64,000 nt of DNA from a virus: IMG/VR virus record IMGVR_UViG_3300042880_000408, positions 1 through 64,000 of that record. One strand, written 5' to 3'. Each line of letters opens with the position of its first letter. Within the stretch, counting starts at the first letter, position 1. Below are positions 30,601-35,229 of the stretch, one piece after another. The notes under the pieces were generated by a model. It saw only the letters and a program-made list of their open reading frames with translations, did no database searches and was not told where the DNA came from. Made by a program: the position numbers and the translations under genes.

Positions 30601-31139
30601 TACCTTTGACATACCGCGAAATATACGCTGCCGAAAGCGAGCTCGGGCTTGCCAGAGGCACGTTGGCTGCACTGGAGGCTTTCTTTGGTGTATCGGTGTC
30701 GACGCACGGAGAACGAACCAAGTACAAGAAAGCAAGCGAGCAGGATCGCAAAAAGCAGTTCGAACAAGATCTCAAAGGCATGGAATGGGATTCTCCAGAC
30801 TTTGCGTACGAAGACCTGCTGACTGACAAGCAAGTTCAGCAAATGATTGGCCAGCGAGAAAACAAGAAGCAGTCGGTTGTGTATGCGGCGTTGGCCAACC
30901 CACAGCGAAACTCGCATCGCAGCGACGAGTCTTATCAGCAGTCGATCAAAGAGCGAGACGAGGCGGTTTCCAAGCTGCGGAGAATGAAGGTCGATTTCAA
31001 CGAGGCGAGACTTCTTCTGCTGGCGTATTACAAGCGGCAATATGGTTCCGCATACGAAATGCGAGGGAAATCCTACGTTTTGAGAGAAAGCTTTACTCAG
31101 CGACTATCGCAACTAAGGAAAGCACTCGAGCAAAAATAG
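15648..31139 (+). CDS. Giant polyvalent (ejected multi-effector) protein
   Basis: 5163 residues. Approximate modules: 145-445 Ala/Gly-rich with likely membrane-active helices (ALPLAFLIGVPAVGG); 546-810 P/Q-rich; 865-981 unassigned; 1211-1278 Lys-rich then SAP-like; 1345-1478 zincin-like peptidase with HELFH at 1408-1412; 1625-1982 and 2061-2195 unassigned; 2308-2485 GNAT-like; 2585-2698 a domain I recall from polyvalent proteins; 2761-3025 and 3085-3352 duplicated modules, each with HDAFGH (2930, 3257); 3365-3582 another polyvalent-associated domain; 3585-3841 helical; 3851-3973 ParB-like (EGGHRFDALREL); 3983-4146 ADP-ribosyltransferase of the ART-PolyVal type (YHGTSSEF at 4007); ~4608-5018 C-terminal LPD38-like. 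Such proteins are thought to be packaged and injected, then to act against host defences. R-[AY]-S-[PAV]-[GV]-R peptides separate modules from 2269 to 4147. Confidence 0.8.
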   Translation: MGDFLEMFREAERQSATGSLAQTTTPEVDGDSASRLFAETTYEDPREQAIIDSRKKYPGNEFLDMFSLVEKKDEVDVRRRQRAFAERSSLSDPDTYIAATRMLLSTGDRYDQLATLRKLTPEQRKLALKLAPGIGQQLGDDRGGAVSQTIDAFSRGVSGYVQAGMEFVGMGGTQEEVDYLRKLNSASQEFAPARPDDPWYQRGAMQAAEMTPAMVTMGGAGVLGGVAGKAAGTAIGRAAAAGVPGAKAAFQAAGAVGRIPAAIGMKGATTKSVFAGAGSSAGVAASSLPQMYSQERESLRELGMEDDWKLRLLAGATAVVGGLVESIVPNPFAGSMSIRNGAMNAARKYLWEAVKRYPLELSEEGLQGVTSGLGEYVAQYIASEKELDFGDGEVVKSNGVKKKTIADAFKKGWEQTKESALPLAFLIGVPAVGGAGVSAANARRYQLESETFRNGLFGDDGENAFPDVSSFKDIGGGEEDLASVRARRMLLEGVVAQESVSRDEARQFGLIGKREKVNAKERLVRATEELNRLRERENSLMSVSGQSDLQAATQMPIPSPEITDTASPTSIPQPSQASSPPAPSAIPPSQGNTARRSDYLVQTQSNGEVNVAVLRSEDGSAALFVGDARVPIQYNAEAAAGKSDQELLAYSLDPLGFQGAVEMPQAGSPQGQPVQQSSVADVRAPIAPPQATGQQAGVGTVQPQVQPQQAQPGMQQPLQPPPVVSPGVNGAVPLQTATQNMPLRNQQAPAPASPFDSQLAGSQVQGVNTQQSPSAIARPTVQAGIQSGQLPTNPFVEGEQQQETPQQPKGGLQGAVESLDRAADNDHKSIRRAGDSVDDVLSYHGEMGIKADGSEDPYETVDPSVGVKFDAHGLSKGTPDSQARQLDSLLSNGVDSSRDFFTAPFEVDKDNKAALAAGLGTAGGTARKNGVAVVTGGYGLSIKDGGIVNVFINDAMKELKAAVEAKYGKIYNVHFLSEQKAVLESQAAKQSEQLPTNPFDSQQELPQSTNPFDEESGQHSPQVGKELWQKRLEEVESGLTSTDDYVQWESAVRQAISNGEDVPADVLEDFQNWEELGAALDGSTKESQPTTQSNSVAKSETSSKTDEGRPGPSEQAAADSTEPPVERKLKRGKKLKVGSSVTDSKTGEQLTVDEVIHSNWGLAKSGDQVVLVNLNNGSTYERGRRERILEKMKMEGIGGLSSEQEPAVTKGKKAPGEEAPKASKKKKKRAAGNKSTAKKSAGAKSSLSGLSDQDLRNLATAMGVDVADRDNASIIEELANNESVKRFFENAKPEADATPSSKRNRPAAPRDDRKSKDSIPGEILNGDENTREVPSSEFNSNEQKQERILKRLGVTLRIIEGNNWGIPGMFFPRSMSIWLNRRYISSFDKMWLNSGRPKESMTWGLFAHELFHAIKEVAPKTWNRLYTWVSKNDPSNLGKAKVAYLANFIDLFENVLQEDIDAWVARDPKNRSKANIKIPSKVSVAEQLDSVIKAMEKFPSIEGESLISDLTSNAAENVREVLGSKDIQNNEGLSRYLEDRAGFFNFWDKLGEKDPGLLAKVGRWILRVLRLAEPGETNPNTLAGQARQAIERAMKERSVDYPPRQRRAAATRQKDRKARTLDEVRSRVAKDYALTVSTDPMLQINGEPFAKLDPNKTGDGLLIDDADNSMRRMMDESLREAGVPEEIASTVKVPSSEEVDYAFRLTNGSRYWYELSAVGFVKDFFGLSSKLTERLIDIIAGTSGGQKPTDNLRIGVAAMSQDMQGRPVSVGTRDESSLTAALSPATLETHKFGNFSDTMQVLGGLRPGVKPLPTIDLQMAKVFGVQHAAIASDPRMYEAMSRFLIKLRNAQNDMLKDNEQPYESWQIQAMLWVAQRDTSDPDSYNIGMPKVVAQLKQAGIATPGGRITIETLMDPRTSDVLAPTSKIIPEAYTATIETRTKLTKVGKESAGIFEKLKSIDAPWARNLIDEFEKIQRRTMRAIGNRQPPKPGNKTRQRSVASQLISVIMNKSPGSHELSRVDTEAWGTFEGDASPNVRLPLNLSQTGSSEEGGGTKRYTPTTNHKQQFLSVLGKHLKQAAQAASQFVSTTYGSHDTFSILVRRYDKVDITEAELAGISAGLGRPVSYKKVPNGWQLDVNIGGMDETAEQKAENRDVQRIHAVMQEFASTGSIEYKILPRAYDSVYIDASEYSKHIRRLENEIQRNVDTGGSREGVGYPSERRASDYANVVEQIKSIAAEQESAFRRWTKDAREIAAKRGINLEGEREGGRRASPGRRGKDATIAIRRSLGADGRVWSRSSDRRKVGGYDLVARYRADAPEWAEAGVSAPVFVELKKSEKSARQFSEAITAARESQGKMGASVYVYPDQDYRDMRLFLTEDGETGFALKDTGEAGITDIVSVFNTSGGTHRGVVYSMIRLAVEEGGNTLDAFDTFLPGVYSANGFKAVSRIKWSDDFALEGWDKASYAEFNNGEPDIVFMAYDPQQTDLYTNDSGDGEVFGDYYEAVASQRAAAIKSKGKRNGKKKQGGRRRASPGRGDEGLREDPGQDRSEYDKKRMGETPAYGKPREGAVSYVGRHYSPQPQVSLSGKFYATNVSKFSGGESKRLRNSSDSRIKNRVYFYINTAGEIKPEMGVGVYAHEVQLDNLYDPDSNLIPTSLNANDFESAVIDAGFDGYIAKPYGMAVLLGPQHAEVPVRRATEYDVGRRASVGRTGLANKEIGDETKVSKGSGGRASPVRKEGGRPESTRDGRGRDQGRKIAPLAGSPSVSGFNGPDPEIVAVAERYAKENGIELKRQAEYVNVDEDRAKRIASAYEQMKHDPQDPRVKEAYQELIKQTIAQYKALADAGYKFWFTDLNVPSNVEYLSSPYNSLRDLRNNKQMGVFPTSDGFGTSDLDVNDNPLLADTGFMWPSGGIDGELKPVLANDLFRAVHDAFGHSLEGAGFRARGEENAWQAHVRLFYGSAVGAITSETRGQNSWLNYGPYGEKNRTAKVEDTVFADQKTGLMPEWTWTEGRAADMEEAGDEVVRYSPGRRASVGRTGLANKEIGDETKVSKGSGGRASPVRKEGGRSESTGDGRGRYSGRGLAPLEGVPSKQGFYGPDPRLVEVAERYAKENGIELKRQAEYVEVDVDRAKRIANAYAEMKHDPQDPAVKEAYDELIKQTTSQYKALSDAGYEFYFIDLNSADGQEYASTPWNALRDVRANKRMGVFATEEGFGSSEDFNPEANPLLADTGFKWSLGKDGPKKRVLANDLFRAVHDAFGHGLEGASFRARGEENAWQAHIRLFTGPAQGAITSETRGQNSWLNYGPHGESNRNAKVEDTIFADQKTGLMPEWTWTEGRAADMEEAGDEVVRYSPGRQAKRKRDPEITKAAQDLKAGLIDRDQYQRIVDMRMPLRKFDEVPIPAGKEDMLRGLGDRKAGERLKRDLIQNPEDIAKGRLLEARLDIPAYDEENVWVVSLHEPRPDLNKGSAGRVVAYTPTSVFRNVTFGVTETAALNIAAGKPKSTIATMRGEYVPMTSQQAYELALGNKDLWVEIGMNPIRHTYFYDKDTQTPVVSAKEVVQVGGMVLAKNPVFGKRENYRYSPGRGNKDDVLAALYKHLEKEGVIKPQAVNLPQAADEKTTSVKNRKTDELREEAGYPPRTPPAKESFEAWESQARQKYPTAKDRLELLSQAERNPEMLGKIESAAIGQHIAYLNNRREAGENVSAELLRTIKVANVVGTEAGRALVSRKAERFSDFSLAGLISEHIRTVGKDPSEAQMREYAELADRIAKLEADNRKLSRKLARETIKRKKAEAGKETAPKPQPEEPKKGTKKAALVKKVSDAFSVFQNLWSGGNRPAARRNLRPQTEASSLKIAGDVVDGRKVKIPVPNMSSIKASLEDYEVLEGIREVPLSKFSVTGKPKYYSVSEESRTKKLSQQIKDSGIISPLIVVEDNEGFYVLEGGHRFDALRELDAKSFPAVVVRDLSTANRTRYSPGRQTESSAFREWFGDSKVVGKDGKPLVVYHGTSSEFTTFRRTRTGEFGPAIYTTADPKEAAQYGVGAGAGLMGEPPVRVMPVYVSLQTPFTGGVDAFWKQFGGEGVTDAEAVQNAISEGYDGVIATRKEWNDKILTHYIAFEPTQIKSATGNRGTFDPKNPDIRYSAGRQQPTDVRSAAEGVVAALREAGVSSDIELELQIKANIPNVTPEQMQLFRDAWNASTAKSKIDSPIGSNPDNAAIGARAKELMKAAIELGYGAKKEDWMEIVDVVHSQLSIEVPGISKYETMQAMSDYGSWRELDKGEIAVKTRAIRGKVRQSLKIEDTIKAIAQSQEWLKAGVSPDEVARRLRDKGLLPKATGQERATPDSIERDLISEFNKLKKTLPVPAESREGQLKSALSTAKTAANNRLEMLDKDIAALEEALKDRKPLVRPVAEKTELKPDEELAKLRDRLEQKRRQRDELKAQYEKIFPSTKPKKGRKTLTEEQKLEAAIKMLGRQIVAVKADVEALESGTWAPPSGRSSVTSDRKEELADELASLRKIQKQARMANPVYQAREEAKYWERYRKAQERRLAFWEKRRDEAKAGRLPVPLQKRTVTEKAILEKNLEIEEMQYEAMIAIEKAKRATWNFGQWIGQGILEATSLLPRTLMLGMEMSFVLRQGFFYTYSQPMKAFAALVEAVPAVFSQRLALASMEDIENRPNAKEYELAKVDFTRATGPQAKLEELYQSSIIKWLESTGTNLLLPLRTWAKLYAMAERGNRTFSNIMKADMYDIQKRDTLAAREFFGISTDWTEQDIKETGRIANIFSGRGTGLRGNNPWMDWLFLARRWTWSRIQADFIVPFQLATPEWIGQWNADRGMRVALAKLYIRSLVGHAAKMAAAYFAYSMLAGDDEEEKPTIEFDLRSSDALALKIGETRFKDEGGLMPAIVLASRIMTGTIKTGKGEIKSIYGEDIEYGGQTAADFLLNYGRYKLGTAPSAILEWISGRDAVGNVVKKTDIVTSRIVPLTYREIYAAESELGLARGTLAALEAFFGVSVSTHGERTKYKKASEQDRKKQFEQDLKGMEWDSPDFAYEDLLTDKQVQQMIGQRENKKQSVVYAALANPQRNSHRSDESYQQSIKERDEAVSKLRRMKVDFNEARLLLLAYYKRQYGSAYEMRGKSYVLRESFTQRLSQLRKALEQK
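22243..22575 (+). CDS. Nested +1-frame ORF in the giant gene (110 aa)
   Basis: The ATG is preceded by AAGGAG at 22229-22234 with 8 nt spacing, an ideal ribosome-binding site. The product begins MKFSGMLTPEEAEKEWGIP, has a Ser/Gln/Lys-rich middle, and ends in what looks like a UBA-type helix (SDEVLGLMEEYGVDRQTAEK). In the main frame the same bases encode an Arg/Gly-rich linker with RRASPGR (residues 2269-2275). Folded-looking ends and a strong start argue for real translation. Expression is untested, and a chance ORF within low-complexity sequence is the alternative. Confidence 0.45.
   Translation: MKFSGMLTPEEAEKEWGIPQNGELVITPMSSSKSKASQPSKSQPSGGGQKTQERSQQSEGSILKANERVDDEPPQDEEVKTQPSPSDEVLGLMEEYGVDRQTAEKWADMI
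23209..23403 (+). CDS. Nested +1-frame ORF in the giant gene (64 aa)
   Basis: The ATG at 23209 has AAAGG nine bases upstream; an in-frame GTG at 23173 is a weaker alternative. The product starts MERKSKAAEEERLQAEEMRA and is a charged helix followed by a Pro/Ser-rich tail. In the main frame the region is a basic linker with RRASPGR at residues 2529-2535. The nested EERLQ lies over that motif, as VERLQ does in the next two nested ORFs. Confidence 0.35.
   Translation, partial: ERKSKAAEEERLQAEEMRAYAKIQDRIDQNMIKNGWVKPQPTESLEKEPSVTSEGTTLPSRKYR
23806..24048 (+). CDS. Nested +1-frame ORF, duplicated copy 1 (80 aa)
   Basis: The ATG follows AAGGAAATAGGCG (AAGGA, spacing 8). The product starts MKRKYPKVRAVERLQYEKK and continues with acidic ADDPNRPETEED. 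The main frame here is an Arg/Gly/Ser linker between RRASVGR (2704) and RASPVR (2731). The first 21 codons are identical to copy 2. Over the next ~15 codons five of six differing codons are synonymous in this frame while most are non-synonymous in the main frame, which suggests the nested frame is under selection. Its C-terminal part overlaps the start of the conserved HDAFGH module and is probably less constrained. Confidence 0.5.
   Translation: MKRKYPKVRAVERLQYEKKADDPNRPETEEDGIRAGKLRLLQARHRSQALTGRIPKSLQLPSDTQKKTESSSSDKQNTST
24787..25002 (+). CDS. Nested +1-frame ORF, duplicated copy 2 (71 aa)
   Basis: This is a paralogue of the nested ORF at 23806-24048, with the same AAGGA ribosome-binding site and the same opening MKRKYPKVRAVERLQYEKK. 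After the shared PNRPETEED it diverges (DIRAGALRRLRASHQSKAF against GIRAGKLRLLQARHRSQAL) and ends earlier. It lies over the linker of main-frame residues 3047-3084, directly after RYSPGRRASVGR (3026-3037). The evidence for coding is the shared start and the codon-substitution pattern. Confidence 0.5.
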   Translation: MKRKYPKVRAVERLQYEKKADDPNRPETEEDDIRAGALRRLRASHQSKAFMAQTRDWLKSQKDTQKKTESN

Positions 31140-31174
31140 TCCGCAAAACATCCATAAAAATTCCCGCCATGCTA

Positions 31175-31202
31175 TTGTATGGTGGGGTGCAGATGCTAGG
31201 AT
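31175..31202 (+). promoter_or_regulatory. Probable rightward promoter of the recombination block
   Basis: TTGTAT, a 16-nt spacer and TAGGAT precede the exonuclease gene in the 120-bp gap after the giant gene. The spacer contains GGGGTGCAGATGC, resembling the GGGTCTATGC spacer of the promoters at 52951 and 54375. A 7-bp inverted repeat (CCGCCAT/ATGGTGG, 31164-31185) overlaps the -35 element and could be an operator or the terminator stem of the giant gene, but it lacks a T-run. Confidence 0.5.
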
Positions 31203-31263
31203 TGAATGCTAAGTCGAGTGTCGTACTCGATTGTTCCTTTCAAGCATTTTTGGAGATTTGCTT

Positions 31264-32100
31264 ATGACTGACACAGCGTCAGTGAAGTTTCGTGCGTCGT
31301 CTGTTGGTCAATTGCTGGTTGGTGGTAATGCCATCACTGATAAGCAGCTCGACCGTCTGAAAGAGTTGGCAGCTCGCAAGTCGGCATCTTTGGTAGACGA
31401 AAAGGTAAAGCCTCTGACCGCGACCATGCAGCAGGAGTTTGAGGAATTGGTCGCGAAGCGTGACGGTGAGTTCAAGTTCGGTGCGACAGCTTTGAATTAC
31501 ATTCGCGATTGTTGGTTGCGAAACACGTACAATTACGACGAGCCGGTTGTCACGAACGAGATCTTGAAAGGTCTTATGTGCGAGGACGAGGCGATCGGAG
31601 TTTTGTCTCGTCAGGTCGAGGGGAGTTTTCGGTTCAAGAATTCGCAGTCCTATGAGGACAGTCACTTCACTGGGACTCCAGACGTCGTTGGCGACGAGTG
31701 GGTTGAGGATCTTAAGTGTGCATGGACGTTGCGAACGTTCGTGGAGACCACCAAGCCGGATCCGATGTATTACTCGCAGGGGCAGGTGTATATGGCCCTC
31801 ACAGGGAGAGAGTACTTCCGTCTCGCGCATGTTCTTGTCGATACTCCGGATGAGATCGTCAACGAAGAGATCAAGCGGTTTTATTTTCGATTCAACTGCG
31901 ACGAGTTGAATCCGCATTACATTGAGGCGTCGGACAAGGTGCTGAGGATGCACAAGTGCAGTCATTTGATCCCTGAATCGGAGCGGATCAAGTACTTTGA
32001 GTTTCGTCGCAATGACCAGTATATCGCTAACTTGCGGTCGAAGGTCGAACTCGCTCGTAAGGTTTATTCCTCGATGACATTGAAAGGTAATTATGAATAG
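31264..32100 (+). CDS. Phage exonuclease of the PD-(D/E)XK (YqaJ/RecB-like) type
   Basis: 278 residues from the ATG at 31264 (GGAG, spacing 8); a TTG at 31231 is less likely. The nuclease core is visible: an upstream acidic region (EDEAIGVLSRQ), TGTPDVVGDEWVEDLKCA with the D...(E)xK pattern, then YYSQGQVYMALTG, the QxxxY-like motif of RecB/YqaJ nucleases. It likely resects double-stranded ends to supply 3' single strands for the annealing protein encoded by the next gene, whose start overlaps its stop by 8 bp. The exonuclease plus ERF pairing is a standard phage recombination operon. Confidence 0.75.
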   Translation: MTDTASVKFRASSVGQLLVGGNAITDKQLDRLKELAARKSASLVDEKVKPLTATMQQEFEELVAKRDGEFKFGATALNYIRDCWLRNTYNYDEPVVTNEILKGLMCEDEAIGVLSRQVEGSFRFKNSQSYEDSHFTGTPDVVGDEWVEDLKCAWTLRTFVETTKPDPMYYSQGQVYMALTGREYFRLAHVLVDTPDEIVNEEIKRFYFRFNCDELNPHYIEASDKVLRMHKCSHLIPESERIKYFEFRRNDQYIANLRSKVELARKVYSSMTLKGNYE

Positions 32101-32878
32101 CGAAACGTTGAATTTGCATCAGCGCATTGTGCGTATCATGGCCACCATGGGTGCTGTTGGTAAGGGTGGGAGAACTAGTTACGGCGATAAGTTTGCGTAT
32201 CATAAAATCGATGATGTGGACGACAAACTTCGTGGTGCTTTGATCGAGCATGGTGTGGTGGCTACGATTTCCGCTATCAAGCACTACAAGTTGGCAAGCT
32301 ACCAAGGGCAAGACAAAGGCGGCAATCCGCGAACAGAATGGTACGCTGAGTGTTTGATCGACATTGAGCTGGTGAATGCTGATAATCCTTCGGATCGGTC
32401 GGTGATCGTTGGTTGGGGGCAAGGATTGGATTACTCAGACAAAGCAACTGGCAAGGCGGTGAGTTATGCTGCAAAATCGGCATATCTGTCAGCGTTCCAC
32501 TTGCGTGGTCAGCCGGACAATGAGGCGGATGATATCCCCAGGACGCAAAATCAACCGAAGGTGGCACCGCCGGAGCCGCAGGTAACAGCGGTTATGCAAG
32601 GTTGGATTGACGCTATGAATCAATGCGACGACTTTGATTCATTCGTAAAGCTTGACGCTAAGCTTGCAGCCGAGACGGTCTTGCGAGATTCGCTTGATGG
32701 TTGGAGGCAGCAGACCGCGATCCGTTGTCTGACGCGAAGTGTAGAGGCGTCCAGAGACATGGCGGAACTCGCTAAGCTTGCGGAAGTGATCAAGGGCCAG
32801 CCCGAAGCTGTGCAAAGACCACTGCGAGCAGTGTATCCGATCAAGTACAAGGCGCTTAAGCAAGTCGCTCAGGCGTAA
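32093..32878 (+). CDS. ERF-family single-strand annealing protein
   Basis: 261 residues. Residues ~5-140 match the ERF superfamily layout: LHQRIVRIMATMG, then FAYHKIDDVDDKLRGALIEHGV, and a characteristic block GQGLDYSDKATGKAVSYAAK followed by a hydrophobic strand and an acidic stretch (NEADD). The C-terminal ~90 residues are helical and variable, as usual. It anneals complementary single strands in phage recombination, working with the exonuclease directly upstream, to which it is translationally coupled. Confidence 0.8.
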   Translation: MNSETLNLHQRIVRIMATMGAVGKGGRTSYGDKFAYHKIDDVDDKLRGALIEHGVVATISAIKHYKLASYQGQDKGGNPRTEWYAECLIDIELVNADNPSDRSVIVGWGQGLDYSDKATGKAVSYAAKSAYLSAFHLRGQPDNEADDIPRTQNQPKVAPPEPQVTAVMQGWIDAMNQCDDFDSFVKLDAKLAAETVLRDSLDGWRQQTAIRCLTRSVEASRDMAELAKLAEVIKGQPEAVQRPLRAVYPIKYKALKQVAQA

Positions 32879-32907
32879 GTTTTGGTTTTTTACTGGAGAA
32901 TGGTGAG

Positions 32908-33843
32908 ATGAAAAGTTCGGTAGCGAGAATCGATTGGAAGCGAGACGGTGCAGCTGAAGAGACAATGAATCAGCTGAAGATTGGCTATTCTGTGGCGGAC
33001 ATGAAGCTTTCAGAAATAGACTGGAAGCAGTCCAAAGAAAACAGAGCGAGAGTCGAGTGGGTTAACGTGGAGCACAAAGACTCCATCAAGCACTCGATGG
33101 AGACGAATTGTTCCGTTCCGATGATTGTGGTCAACAAGACTCCATCTGGGCATGTGATTGTCAGTGGTAATCATCGAGGGTTAGCAGCTCGCGAGTTTTT
33201 AGGCGATCACGGTGAGATTCCGGTGTTCGTTGTGCAGTGTACTCCGTCGGAATTTGAAGTGTTAAGCGTCATGCTTAACATGAAGAACGGAATGCCGATC
33301 AATCGAGATGAGAAAATATCCAAGGCTGTGGAATTCCATCGCGTTCTCGGGATGAAGCTTGCTGAAGCATGCAAAATGCTTGGTGTTAGCTCGAAGGCTG
33401 CAAGAGACAAGATGAGGACTTCGGATTTCGCTGTTGCTATGGGAGTTGAAATCCTGCCCGGTATGCAGTCGACTATTGCGCGAATACCAGAGCGACACTT
33501 GCAATTTGAGCCTGTGATGAGAGCGTACGGGAACCTCCTAAAGTCAAGAAAGAACAGAATCGGAAGGGAGGAAATGCAAGGGATCATTAACGACGTCAGC
33601 TCTGCTAAGAGTGAATCTGACATGGTTAAGAAGCTCGAGGATTTTACTGTCAAGCCGAGAGCTATTGTCGTTGACTTTGACAAGCCAAGGACGGATCTGA
33701 TCAAGGCGATTGAAAGGCTTGCTGTCGCTGTAGACAAGGCTAAGGAAGCTAACGTCAGCATGGTCGGAATTGTTGAAGAAAAGAGAAAGGAGGTCGTCGA
33801 AAAATGGATAGTAATCAAGAGAAATATCGGAACTTTTCTTTAG
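32908..33843 (+). CDS. ParB-like nuclease/DNA-binding protein
   Basis: 311 residues, ATG after GGAG. The N-terminal ~100 residues have ParB/sulfiredoxin-fold signatures: DWKQSKENRARVEW, a DSIKHSMETN helix, and VIVSGNHRGLAAREFLG, the G-x-H-R box. A putative helix-turn-helix follows (LAEACKMLGVSSKAARDKM, ~150-170). The C-terminus is helical and basic. Such proteins in phages act in DNA binding or regulation, sometimes with nuclease or NTPase activity. Here it is the third gene of the recombination operon and overlaps the next gene by 40 bp. Confidence 0.65.
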   Translation: MKSSVARIDWKRDGAAEETMNQLKIGYSVADMKLSEIDWKQSKENRARVEWVNVEHKDSIKHSMETNCSVPMIVVNKTPSGHVIVSGNHRGLAAREFLGDHGEIPVFVVQCTPSEFEVLSVMLNMKNGMPINRDEKISKAVEFHRVLGMKLAEACKMLGVSSKAARDKMRTSDFAVAMGVEILPGMQSTIARIPERHLQFEPVMRAYGNLLKSRKNRIGREEMQGIINDVSSAKSESDMVKKLEDFTVKPRAIVVDFDKPRTDLIKAIERLAVAVDKAKEANVSMVGIVEEKRKEVVEKWIVIKRNIGTFL

Positions 33844-34223
33844 CAGGAAAGTGGATAAAGCTCGCATCTCAGGTGATTGAGGACAATCCAGGAATCACCG
33901 AGTACGAATACATGCGGATCGTGTGTCCTTTCATGCCAACGCATATTGTTCGGAATCAAAGGCGAGCGACGAAAGTGGAGCTTGCTAGGGAGGCACTGCG
34001 AATGATCAAGCTCGAAGTCAAAGACGGAAAGATGTTTATCTCGCGTGTCAGATCTGGAAAGCCTGGATTTGCGGCGGAGATTATTCGAGTTGCGAAGGAC
34101 AATGAAGAGGTTACTAAGAAGTCTCTACCTCACATTGAAAATTTTTCACGGATAGCCGACTATTTAGTGGCTCGAAGTCTTCTGAGGAAGATAAGTCCTG
34201 GTGTTTACAAGAGCATGTCCTAG
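33804..34223 (+). CDS. Unidentified small protein, possible winged-helix type
   Basis: 139 residues; ATG preceded by AGGAGG with 10 nt spacing, inside the end of the ParB-like gene. It contains helix-rich segments (EKYRNFSLAGKWIKLASQVI, NFSRIADYLVARSLLRKISP) compatible with a winged-helix fold, and no enzyme motifs. The overlap with the upstream gene implies coordinated expression with the ParB-like proteins on either side. Family not recognised. Confidence 0.6.
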   Translation: MDSNQEKYRNFSLAGKWIKLASQVIEDNPGITEYEYMRIVCPFMPTHIVRNQRRATKVELAREALRMIKLEVKDGKMFISRVRSGKPGFAAEIIRVAKDNEEVTKKSLPHIENFSRIADYLVARSLLRKISPGVYKSMS

Positions 34224-34237
34224 AGAAGGTGACGTAA

Positions 34238-35005
34238 ATGGAAAAGCAACCATTTGAAGGCAAGATACGTGTGATTGAGCAGCTCAAGACGTTAATTCCT
34301 CCGTTGTCCGGCGATGAGTTTAGTATGCTTGAGCAGTCTTTGGTCGAAGAAGGAAGGGCGTACAGTGCTCTTTGGTTATGGGGCGATGTGCTGGTTGATG
34401 GGCATCATAGGCTTGAGATCTGCGATAAGCACAACATCCCGTATCAGGTGGTACAGGTGTATCAGTCTGCAAAGACCATCGAAGAGGTTAAGTATCGCAT
34501 GCAAAGAGATTCCGTGGGGCGTCGAAACTTGTCCCCGGCAGTTCTGGCGAAGTGTCGAGCTGGAATGGTTGCTTACCACGTAAACAGTGGCAAAGGCAAG
34601 CAGGAGTCTGTAGCTCTTGTTGCTAAGGAAGCGGAAGTTTCTGAGCGACAGGTCTATCGAGATGTAGAGCGATCAGAGCTGATCGATAGAGTTGACGAGG
34701 ATGTCAGGCCGTTGACTGAATCGATGTCATCAGCTGGAGTAAAGCGGCTTGCTGAAATGCCTAAGGAAAAGCAGAAGGAAGCTGCTAGTAAGGCTGGAGG
34801 AGATGGGAGGAAACTTGAAGGAGAGATCAAGAAAAGGAAAGCGGAAGATTTGTCTCCCGAAGAGTCCGCGCAGAGGATTAAGAATGTTGCGAATCAGCAC
34901 CGCGACAAGTTGGTTCTTGCGATCGATGATTACGCTCGCATCAAGAAAAACCATTCGGAGCAAAACCGGTTGGTCAGGTTGGTGCAAAGCGTTTCACTTT
35001 GGTAA
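34238..35005 (+). CDS. Second ParB-like DNA-binding protein
   Basis: 255 residues, AAGGTGA ribosome-binding site. Residues ~10-75 carry the ParB-N pattern ending in VLVDGHHRLEICDKHNI (the GHHR box). Residues ~85-145 look like the HTH part (LSPAVLAKCRAGMVAYH, AKEAEVSERQVYRDVERSEL), as in plasmid and phage proteins that recognise specific sites. The C-terminus is a charged helix. It is the last gene before a tRNA-like noncoding gap and may regulate this operon. Confidence 0.65.
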   Translation: MEKQPFEGKIRVIEQLKTLIPPLSGDEFSMLEQSLVEEGRAYSALWLWGDVLVDGHHRLEICDKHNIPYQVVQVYQSAKTIEEVKYRMQRDSVGRRNLSPAVLAKCRAGMVAYHVNSGKGKQESVALVAKEAEVSERQVYRDVERSELIDRVDEDVRPLTESMSSAGVKRLAEMPKEKQKEAASKAGGDGRKLEGEIKKRKAEDLSPEESAQRIKNVANQHRDKLVLAIDDYARIKKNHSEQNRLVRLVQSVSLW

Positions 35006-35119
35006 TTGGAGGAAAAAAGGCGACAAGTCTGCTAGTGTGCGTTCGTGGCGTGATCGGAATTGACTTTGGAAACTTGGGTCGTTCTGAGCTAGTGGTTTAC
35101 GAAATCGATTGTCGTCTTT

Positions 35120-35194
35120 ACGCTCCCATAGCGTATTGGTAGCGCGTCGCAACCTTTGCGTTGCGAAGGAACGGTTCGAATCCGGTAAGGGGCT
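35120..35194 (+). ncRNA. tRNA-like element with 7-bp anticodon-type stem (degenerate)
   Basis: The sequence has a D-arm-like GCGT-ATTGGTA-GCGC, a 7-bp stem TCGCAAC/GTTGCGA with a 6-nt loop (CTTTGC), and a T-loop TTCGAAT closed by CGG/CCG. Acceptor ends pair only five of seven positions. The six-nucleotide anticodon loop and poor acceptor make it unlikely to be a standard tRNA. It may be a decayed tRNA or a tRNA-like regulatory RNA. The rest of the 35006-35229 gap shows nothing else I can name. Confidence 0.3.
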
Positions 35195-35229
35195 TTTGTT
35201 TGTTTGTTTTCTGTTTTGAAGGGTTAGCC

